Source: Paracoccaceae bacterium
GTDB lineage: Bacteria > Pseudomonadota > Alphaproteobacteria > Rhodobacterales > Rhodobacteraceae
NCBI GenBank assembly: GCA_007123625.1
Contig: SKKS01000270.1
Location: 1-12,203 of the forward strand
Reading direction: 5' to 3'
Length of the DNA: 12,203 bases
Shown: positions 6,918-12,203 of the stretch, one piece after another
Layout of the letters: each line of letters opens with the position of its first letter
Numbering within the stretch: position 1 is the first letter of the stretch
Translations under genes and position numbers: made by a program
The notes under the pieces: model-generated
Told to the model about the DNA's origin: nothing
What the model saw: the letters and a program-made list of their open reading frames with translations, nothing else
The model's database searches: none

Positions 6918-7721
6918 TTACCTCAGGGTTTGCAGGCGCGACCGGAACGCCGCGCGCGAGATTTCGCCCAGATGCAGGTCCTGAAGCGCACCGTCGGACG
7001 AAAAGAACAGGGTGGCAGGGAGGCCGGGGGCTTCGAAATGCGCCATCGCCGCCGTTTCGGGGTCCAGAAGCACGCGGTCGGACGAAAGACCTTCGCGCAG
7101 CAGGTACTGGCGCACATCAGGGCCGAATTCGCCCTGGTTGAGAAAGACGACATTGACCCCCGGCGTAGCGTCCGCAAGGTCCATCATCATCGGCAGTTCA
7201 CGTCGGCAGGGCGGGCACCAGGTTGCCCACAGGTTGATCACAACCGGGCCTGCATGGTCACCGCGCAACGCCTGTGGCGGGCCCTCAAGCGCGGCAAAAG
7301 TCCGGTCCGGCAACGGCATGTCCGGCGCGGGCACTGCGTGCAGGATCGCCTGCCAGACCAGTAACCCCGCCAGCGATGCGGCAGTCAGGACCGCCGCCAG
7401 CCGCCCCCGCCGACGCAATGCAAGCACGGCCACAAACAGACCTGCCGCACCCACCCCGGCCCATGCGTCGAAGCCACCTTGCCAGAAGGCAAGAACGGTC
7501 AGGGGTTCACGGGCGTAGACATCCAGATCGCCGACGACATGGCCAATCCGCGACGCGATCACTCCGAGAAGCAATGTCAGCGTCCCCCAGCGATCCAGCC
7601 CCACGGGCGCGCGGCGGCTACGGGTGCACAGGCTGACCAACAGCAGGAACACCCCCGCGCCGACAAGGACGGCAAACCGGTCCATCGACAGCACAAGCGG
7701 GCCCAGCGTGATCCCGCTCAT
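6918..7721 (-). CDS. Lgt-like membrane domain fused to a TlpA-type thioredoxin
   Basis: A 267-residue two-part protein. Residues 1 to about 130 hold about four hydrophobic helices (roughly 14-32, 46-62, 88-101, 110-128) and resemble the N-terminal half of prolipoprotein diacylglyceryl transferase, with RIGHV (58-62) and FWQGG (79-83). The catalytic His of Lgt, expected in an FHGGL motif just after, is replaced (DAWAGV, 85-90), and the rest of Lgt is missing, so lipid transfer is unlikely. Residues about 133-267 form a TlpA/ResA-like thioredoxin domain with LWATWCPPC (Cys169, Cys172) and cis-Pro235 in GLPATLF. The domain should face the periplasm and reduce disulfides with electrons from DsbD. 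Its ATG overlaps the dsbD stop (ATGA), which implies coupled translation. Proteins of this plan occur next to dsbD in other bacteria. Confidence 0.88.
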   Translation of the reverse strand: MSGITLGPLVLSMDRFAVLVGAGVFLLLVSLCTRSRRAPVGLDRWGTLTLLLGVIASRIGHVVGDLDVYAREPLTVLAFWQGGFDAWAGVGAAGLFVAVLALRRRGRLAAVLTAASLAGLLVWQAILHAVPAPDMPLPDRTFAALEGPPQALRGDHAGPVVINLWATWCPPCRRELPMMMDLADATPGVNVVFLNQGEFGPDVRQYLLREGLSSDRVLLDPETAAMAHFEAPGLPATLFFSSDGALQDLHLGEISRAAFRSRLQTLR

Positions 7722-9517
7722 GGCGTACCCCCCTGCGCCGACCGCAGGAACGGCGCGCGGCGTGTTTCGCCGACAAGGCGGGTATCGGGATGCTCGCGCA
7801 GGTCCGCATCCAGAAAGATCACCGTCGGTGGCCCCGCCGCACCGAGATAGGCAAGCAGCGCCTGATCCTCGGTGTCGAAAGCGCTCAAATCGACCTTGAT
7901 CCGTGTCATTGGCTCCAACGCGGCCACCACGGCGGCATCAGGCAGAACGCGGCGGTCGATCGTACGGCAGGAAATGCACCAGTCCGCCGTCAGATAGATG
8001 ACCGCAGGCCCCCCGACCGAAGCCAATACCCGGTCCAGTCCGTCGCGCCCGGAAACCGTCACCCATGGCAGTGGGTCGGTCAGGGTCGCGCGGCTGTTTT
8101 CGAAAGGGCGCAACGGGTCATCCGCCCCCCGGGTGGCCATCACCCCCAGCACCAGCGCTGCTACAAGCGCCAGGATCGCCAGCGACCAGACCGCTGCGCA
8201 GCCTGCGCGCGTGCGGGCGTCGGGCAGCACCGCAAGCAGCAGGAAAACGCCGCCAGCCGCCAGCCACAGCGCCCAAAGCGCCACGAACCACGGACCCGGC
8301 GCAAGCCGCTCCACCAACCAGAGCGCCAGCCCGAGAAAGACAAAGCCAAATCCCTGCTTGACGCGCACCATCCAGGGGCCGGAGCGTGGCAAGTATTTGC
8401 CCCCCAGTGTCCCGAAGACAACCAGCGGCGCGCCCTTGCCCAGCCCCAGCATGAACAGCGCCGCCGAACCAAGCATCATGTCGCCGGTCTGCGCGATATA
8501 AAGCAGCGCCGCCGCCAGCGGTGCCGTGACGCACGGCCCCACAACCAGCGCCGACGTAAACCCCAGCCCCATCGCGCCACTGACCGTTCCGGGCGCGCTG
8601 CCCACGCGGCTTTGCGCGCGGCGCGCAAGCCATCTGTCGGGCAGGCTGAGTTCGAACAGCCCGAACATCGAAAGCGCCAGAAGGACGAACAGGGCCACGA
8701 CCAGCCCAAGCACGACCGGCGATTGCAGCGCCAGTTGCAGGTTCTGGCCCGTCGCCGCCGCGGCCAGTCCCAGAAGCCCGAAAGCACCCGCCATCGCGAC
8801 CACATAGGCCGACGACAAGACAAAGCCGCGCCGTCGCGTCAGCGCCGCGCCGTCACGGGCCAGAAGCCCGCCAAGTATGGGCACCATCGGCAGCACACAG
8901 GGGGTGAAGGCCAGCGCCAGCCCGAACCCGAAGAAAGCCATCAACAGGACCGGCAGGCCGCGCACGCCCAGTCGCTCGATCAGCCCCGGCGCATCGGTCA
9001 GGATCATCGCGCCCTGCGCGGCGTCGTCGGCGGCCACACGCGCGGGGGTCGTCGCGTCTGTTGGCACCGTCCCGCGGTTCAGGCTGATTTCCGTGGTCTG
9101 AGGTGGATAGCAGATACCGCCCTCCTGACACCCCTGCCAGCCAATGGTCAGGGTGCCCGATTGTGGCGGCAGCGAAAGCGCAATGTCGTCACGATAGACC
9201 CATGTTTCACCAAACGTCATGTCGTCGGTACGCTCGGCCTCGGGCAGATCCAGCGCGACCGGCCCCTCCGCGCCGCTGACGCCCAACGAATCGCGATAGA
9301 TGTAGTACCCCTGCGTCACCGCCCAGACGATCTGCACCGTGCCATCCGGCCGCACCTCATGGCTGAGGGTGAATGCCTGATCCGGCATCAGCGGAGCGGA
9401 CCCGCCGGGCGTTGACCACTGGAACGACTGCGCCGCCACCGCGCCCGCAAGAAGCACGACACCGACAAGAGCAAGGGCGAGGCGCCGCAGGTGGCGCATG
9501 GGGTGGTAAACTGTCAT
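7718..9517 (-). CDS. dsbD: Thiol:disulfide interchange protein DsbD
   Basis: A 599-residue inner-membrane reductase that carries electrons from cytoplasmic thioredoxin to periplasmic thioredoxin-fold proteins. All three modules are present. A signal peptide (about 7-29) leads to the N-terminal domain with GCQEGGICYPP (Cys130, Cys136). The transmembrane domain (about 188-460, eight helices expected) carries the redox pair Cys207 (TPCVLP) and Cys329 (GPCVTAP). The C-terminal thioredoxin domain has ADWCISC (Cys514, Cys517) and cis-Pro564 in GPPTVIF. Length is close to the E. coli protein. ATG 9517 has a modest AGGG five bases upstream and is preferred over ATG 9499, which has no RBS; both keep a good signal peptide. 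It is the first gene of a four-gene minus-strand operon and is divergent from the response regulator, with a PmrA-like box between them. Confidence 0.95.
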   Translation of the reverse strand: MTVYHPMRHLRRLALALVGVVLLAGAVAAQSFQWSTPGGSAPLMPDQAFTLSHEVRPDGTVQIVWAVTQGYYIYRDSLGVSGAEGPVALDLPEAERTDDMTFGETWVYRDDIALSLPPQSGTLTIGWQGCQEGGICYPPQTTEISLNRGTVPTDATTPARVAADDAAQGAMILTDAPGLIERLGVRGLPVLLMAFFGFGLALAFTPCVLPMVPILGGLLARDGAALTRRRGFVLSSAYVVAMAGAFGLLGLAAAATGQNLQLALQSPVVLGLVVALFVLLALSMFGLFELSLPDRWLARRAQSRVGSAPGTVSGAMGLGFTSALVVGPCVTAPLAAALLYIAQTGDMMLGSAALFMLGLGKGAPLVVFGTLGGKYLPRSGPWMVRVKQGFGFVFLGLALWLVERLAPGPWFVALWALWLAAGGVFLLLAVLPDARTRAGCAAVWSLAILALVAALVLGVMATRGADDPLRPFENSRATLTDPLPWVTVSGRDGLDRVLASVGGPAVIYLTADWCISCRTIDRRVLPDAAVVAALEPMTRIKVDLSAFDTEDQALLAYLGAAGPPTVIFLDADLREHPDTRLVGETRRAPFLRSAQGGTP

Positions 9518-9539
9518 GACGCCCTGATTACCGGCGCAG

Positions 9540-9556
9540 CTTAAGGCAGGCTTAAG
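9540..9556. promoter_or_regulatory. PmrA/QseB-type response regulator box (CTTAAG-N5-CTTAAG)
   Basis: Two CTTAAG half-sites (9540-9545 and 9551-9556) are separated by GCAGG, an 11-bp period or one helical turn. The described PmrA box is a direct repeat of YTTAAK half-sites with a five-base spacer, and both halves match fully. Because CTTAAG is its own reverse complement, the box reads the same in either direction and could serve both divergent genes. It lies 22 bases upstream of the dsbD ATG and 50 bases upstream of the regulator ATG. The regulator beside it is of the PmrA/QseB type, so autoregulation and control of the dsbD operon are likely. A GGTAAT sequence (9532-9527, minus strand) is a possible but weak -10 for dsbD. 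Confidence 0.72.
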
Positions 9557-9606
9557 CTTGCCCTTCCATGGGTGGCCCCTGCCCGGCAAAGCGGATACGA
9601 GGCGAC

Positions 9607-10272
9607 ATGCGCATTCTGATCGTTGAAGATGACGAAACCTTGGCCGACGGGCTGTGTGCGGGTCTGCAGCTCCACGGATTTATGCCCGAACTTGCAGGGA
9701 CTTGCGACGATGCGGCGCTTGCATTCCGCAACGGCGATTTCGCTGCGGTCGTGCTGGACCTGATGTTGCCGGACGGCTCGGGGCTTGATCTGCTCAGGCG
9801 CTGGCGCAAGGCGGGTCTTCACATCCCGGTGATCCTGCTGACCGCGCTTGATTCGGTGGCCGACCGGATCGCGGGTCTTGATCGCGGTGCGGACGACTAT
9901 CTGGGCAAGCCCTTTGATCTGGACGAGCTTGCCGCCCGCCTGCGCGCCATCGCTCGGCGCCAGGAGGGGCGCGCAGCGCCAGTTCTGCGGCACCACGCGC
10001 TGACACTGGACCCTGCACGGCAAACCGCGTTTGTCGGCGATCAGCCGATCGCCCTGTCGCGTCGTGAATACACCCTTCTGTTTGCCCTGATGGAACGTCC
10101 CGGCGCGATCATGGCCCGCACCACGCTGGAAGACCGGCTTTATGGCTGGCAGGAGGGTGTGGAAAGCAACGCGCTGGAAGTGCACGTTCACAAGCTGCGC
10201 GCAAAGCTGGGCGCGGGGGCGATCCGCACGGTGCGCGGCGTCGGATACCAGCTGGCGGAGGATGTGCCGTGA
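9607..10272 (+). CDS. OmpR-family response regulator, PmrA/QseB-like
   Basis: A 221-residue two-component regulator. The receiver domain (1 to about 118) has the acidic pocket at 7-9 (EDD), phospho-acceptor Asp51 in LDLMLPDG, Thr79 in LLTA, and Lys101 in GKPFDLDEL. The winged-helix domain (about 126-217) has IALSRREYTLLFAL and the recognition region ESNALEVHVHKLRAKLG (186-202), ending in TVRGVGYQL; the ESNA.EVHVH signature is typical of the QseB/PmrA/TctD branch. The ATG at 9607 gives a canonical MRILIVEDD start behind GAGG (9599-9602); the in-frame ATG at 9568 has no RBS. The gene overlaps the kinase gene by four bases (GTGA). It most likely binds the box at 9540-9556 and controls the divergent dsbD operon and itself. 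Confidence 0.95.
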   Translation: MRILIVEDDETLADGLCAGLQLHGFMPELAGTCDDAALAFRNGDFAAVVLDLMLPDGSGLDLLRRWRKAGLHIPVILLTALDSVADRIAGLDRGADDYLGKPFDLDELAARLRAIARRQEGRAAPVLRHHALTLDPARQTAFVGDQPIALSRREYTLLFALMERPGAIMARTTLEDRLYGWQEGVESNALEVHVHKLRAKLGAGAIRTVRGVGYQLAEDVP

Positions 10273-11621
10273 CCTCGATCCGCTGGCGGCTGTTTGCCAT
10301 GCTGCTGCTTGCCACCGGTGTCATCTGGCTATCGGCGGTGGTGTGGCTGCAACATTCGACACGTGCGCAGATCGAACGGGTGCTCGACTCGCGCCTGGCC
10401 GAAGCGGGGCATATGGTGTCCTCGCTGCTGTCGAATCAGGGGCTGGCACAGGCGGTCAGCGCGGATGCCGAGGGCAGTCTGACCCTACCGGATTTCCGGA
10501 TGTTCGAGGGCGAGATGGAGCGGCAGCTGCATTGTCAGGTCTGGTCACTGCGCGGCACGCTGCTGGGCCAGTCCGGCGGCGGGCCGCAAGAGCGGCTGTC
10601 CAAAGCCCGTGAAGGGTTCAGCGACACAAGCACCGAAAGCGGAAAGTGGCGCGTTTATACGGTGGTCAATCAGCCACTTGGCGTCGAGATCATGGTCGGC
10701 GAAAGCATGGCCATGCGCGAAAACCTTGTGACCGATGTGCGCGCCGGTCTTCTGTGGCCGATCCTGGTGATCGCGCCGCTGCTGGCGCTTGCCATCTGGA
10801 TAAGTGTGGGGCGGGGCCTCGGGCCGCTGGGAACATTCGCCGCAGCGCTGGCACGGCGTGACGATCAGGATCTGTCGCCGGTCAGCGCCGGGCCGTTGCC
10901 GCCCGAAATCCGGCCCATGGGTGCGGCGCTTGACGGGCTTCTGGCGCGGCTGGCGCGTGCGCGCAAACGCGAACGCGACTTCATTTCCTGCGCCGCGCAC
11001 GAGTTGAAGACGCCACTTGCCGGCATCAGGACCCAGGCGCAGGTCGCCCGGGCCGCCCCCGAAGGACAGATGCAGCGCCATGCGCTTGACCGGCTGGTGG
11101 GCGGCGTGGATCGCACGGCGCGTCTGGTTTCGCAGCTTCTGGATCTGGCACGGGCCGAGGACGATCAGACTGCGCGCAGCCCCGAGCATGCCGTCGCGCA
11201 CATCGTGCAGCAGAGCGTGGCCGGGATGCAGGGCCTCGCGCGCAACCGCGATGTAGCCTTGCAGGTCGAAGGCGATGCCGGCGACATGCTCGCTGATCCC
11301 GTGCACCTTGGGCTGGCGCTGCGCAACGTGGTCGAAAACGCGGTCAATGCCGCCCCCGCAGGTTCGGCTGTCACGGTCGCGCTGTCCATGCGCGGGATCG
11401 AGGTCCGCGATCAGGGTCCCGGGATCGACCCCGACGACCTTCCCCATGTCACCGATCGGTTCTACACCGGCAAGAACGGCAAAGGCACCGGGCTTGGCCT
11501 TGCGATCGCCGACGCCGCGCTGGTGCGAATCGGCTGGGCGCTGGGCTTCCGGCCCGCACAGCCCTCAGGGCAGCTTGCCTGTCTGACGGCACCGCGCAAC
11601 GCGACGCCACCGGGGCCATAG
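10269..11621 (+). CDS. Sensor histidine kinase, PmrB/QseC-like
   Basis: A 450-residue membrane kinase, partner of the preceding regulator. TM1 (about 7-27) and TM2 (about 161-181) flank a periplasmic sensor region of about 130 residues. A HAMP-like linker follows, then the H-box FISCAAHELKTPLAG with phospho-acceptor His244, the N-box LRNVVENAVNAA (Asn357), the G1 box DQGPGID (381-387), FYTG (398-401) and the G2 box GKGTGLGLAIA (404-414). All catalytic boxes are present. The start is GTG at 10269, overlapping the regulator stop; no better start is in frame nearby. Three cysteines are present: Cys89 in the periplasmic part, Cys241 three residues before the phospho-acceptor, and Cys438. Since the genes it likely controls are thiol-redox enzymes, these deserve note. 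The signal it senses is unknown. Confidence 0.94.
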   Translation: MTSIRWRLFAMLLLATGVIWLSAVVWLQHSTRAQIERVLDSRLAEAGHMVSSLLSNQGLAQAVSADAEGSLTLPDFRMFEGEMERQLHCQVWSLRGTLLGQSGGGPQERLSKAREGFSDTSTESGKWRVYTVVNQPLGVEIMVGESMAMRENLVTDVRAGLLWPILVIAPLLALAIWISVGRGLGPLGTFAAALARRDDQDLSPVSAGPLPPEIRPMGAALDGLLARLARARKRERDFISCAAHELKTPLAGIRTQAQVARAAPEGQMQRHALDRLVGGVDRTARLVSQLLDLARAEDDQTARSPEHAVAHIVQQSVAGMQGLARNRDVALQVEGDAGDMLADPVHLGLALRNVVENAVNAAPAGSAVTVALSMRGIEVRDQGPGIDPDDLPHVTDRFYTGKNGKGTGLGLAIADAALVRIGWALGFRPAQPSGQLACLTAPRNATPPGP

Positions 11622-11747
11622 CTCTGTGCGGCGCCGGGGGTCGCGCCCGCCGGGCGATGTACCACCCGTCAAAGGGCAACGCGCCGGTGCCAACGGGGCG
11701 AGTTCCGACGCCCGAGGCCACTTTCCAGCGCTGTGCCAACGCGCTAA

Positions 11748-11790
11748 CCTGCCCCCACCGGGGCAGGAGGAGCCCTGTCACTCAGGGAGG
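11748..11790 (+). promoter_or_regulatory. Tandem hairpins in the dehydrogenase leader, second one over the RBS
   Basis: The first hairpin has a perfect 8-bp stem, CCTGCCCC (11748-11755) with GGGGCAGG (11760-11767), and a CACC loop. Five bases later CCCTG (11773-11777) pairs with CAGGG (11783-11787) around TCACT. The second stem takes in the start of the Shine-Dalgarno GGAGG (11786-11790) of the dehydrogenase. No T-tract follows either stem, so a terminator for the kinase gene is less likely than a translational control or RNA-stability element. No known riboswitch or protein-binding motif is recognised. Confidence 0.45.
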
Positions 11791-11795
11791 AAACC

Positions 11796-12203
11796 ATGTC
11801 CATGATCCGCGTTTCGACCTTTGCCGGACCGGGTGCCGAAGCCGAAATCCGCGAGGTGCGGTGGCCGAAAATCGGGCGCAAGGGCGCGCTGATCAAAGTG
11901 GCGGCCTGCGGGGTCTGCGGCACCGATCTGCATATCCTCAAGGGCCACTGGCCCAAGCCCCTGCCCTGGCCTTTCACGCTGGGGCACGAAATCTCGGGCG
12001 TGGTGGTCGAAATCGGCCCCGATCTGAAAACCGACTGGATGGACCAGCCCATCGGCGAAGGGTCGAAGATCATGATCCCGCCCTTCATGCCCTGCGGCGA
12101 CTGCTATTATTGCAAACACTACCCGGAACATTCCAACCGCTGCCAGACGCCGGTCTATTACGGGCGGTATCTGGGCTTCGACATGGCGCCGCATCTGTGG
12201 GGC
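11796..12203 (+). CDS. Zinc-dependent medium-chain alcohol dehydrogenase, N-terminal part (3' end beyond window)
   Basis: The first 136 codons are present and the frame is open to the window edge. The GroES-like catalytic domain is clear: CGVCGTDLH with zinc ligand Cys41, and LGHEISG with His64 and Glu65. A structural-zinc lobe follows with Cys100, Cys103, Cys106 and Cys116. The last spacing (nine residues between Cys106 and Cys116) is longer than the seven usual for classical alcohol dehydrogenases. The NAD(P)-binding Rossmann domain lies outside the window. The ATG at 11796 follows GGAGG (11786-11790) at five bases. Medium-chain dehydrogenases oxidise alcohols or polyols, or reduce aldehydes; the substrate cannot be assigned from this fragment. 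The gene is 174 bases after the kinase stop and has its own structured leader, so it is probably a separate transcription unit. Confidence 0.9.
   Translation, partial: MSMIRVSTFAGPGAEAEIREVRWPKIGRKGALIKVAACGVCGTDLHILKGHWPKPLPWPFTLGHEISGVVVEIGPDLKTDWMDQPIGEGSKIMIPPFMPCGDCYYCKHYPEHSNRCQTPVYYGRYLGFDMAPHLWG

Noticed and set aside
6918..7721. A functional prolipoprotein diacylglyceryl transferase
   Set aside because: Only the N-terminal part of the fold is present, and the essential His-Gly-Gly-Leu site is replaced.
7790..9415. 541-codon plus-strand open frame opposite dsbD
   Set aside because: It mirrors dsbD in a GC-rich genome, is full of Arg/Gln/His/Pro with no domain, and dsbD has every family motif.
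11622..11747. Terminator after the histidine kinase gene (CGCCC/GGGCG near 11651-11663)
   Set aside because: Five-base stem, three-base loop and no T-tract, in very GC-rich DNA; chance is sufficient.
1..12203. CRISPR array, tRNA, rRNA, transposase or integrase genes
   Set aside because: No spaced direct-repeat series, no cloverleaf or rRNA-like sequence, and no recombinase motif were seen on either strand.

Overview
The window looks like chromosomal DNA of a GC-rich alphaproteobacterium, most likely of the Rhodobacterales (Roseobacter) group. The evidence is the high GC content, strong GC bias at third codon positions that makes long shadow ORFs opposite most genes, AGGAGG-type ribosome binding sites, GTG starts, and the style of the proteins. 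This placement is by inspection; no database search was run. No rRNA, tRNA, CRISPR array or transposase was found.

Left part (1-3303): a small two-helix membrane protein gene of unknown function (minus strand) is divergent from an M20-family metallopeptidase gene. A 360-bp gap without a convincing gene follows, then an integral-membrane fatty acid desaturase with all three histidine boxes.

Middle (3304-5316): a compact type II restriction-modification system. It has a -35-like promoter element, a C5-cytosine methyltransferase with a GTG start, and an endonuclease of the NgoMIV family whose ATG shares one base with the methyltransferase stop. The family cuts GCCGGC. By eye that hexamer occurs only three times in the 12.2 kb, and never between about 183 and 11018, although related NCCGGC words are common.

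Right-centre (5440-11621): a periplasmic thiol-redox island. Four tightly packed minus-strand genes encode DsbD (membrane electron transporter), a fusion of an Lgt-like membrane domain with a TlpA-type thioredoxin, a YkuD L,D-transpeptidase lipoprotein with a catalytic cysteine, and a Tat-exported DsbA/ScsC-like thioredoxin-fold protein (CPFC). Divergent from them is a PmrA/QseB-like response regulator and its histidine kinase. The 89-bp gap between dsbD and the regulator holds a near-perfect PmrA-type box, CTTAAG-N5-CTTAAG. The layout recalls, from memory, the Pseudomonas aeruginosa dsbG-tlpA-dsbD2-two-component cluster (PA2476-PA2480), with a transpeptidase inserted. A working model is that the kinase and regulator sense envelope stress and switch on DsbD, which passes electrons to the two exported thioredoxins, and that these keep exported cysteines, including the transpeptidase active site, reduced.

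Right end (11622-12203): a leader with two tandem hairpins, one of which covers the ribosome binding site, then the first 136 codons of a zinc-dependent medium-chain alcohol dehydrogenase that runs off the window.
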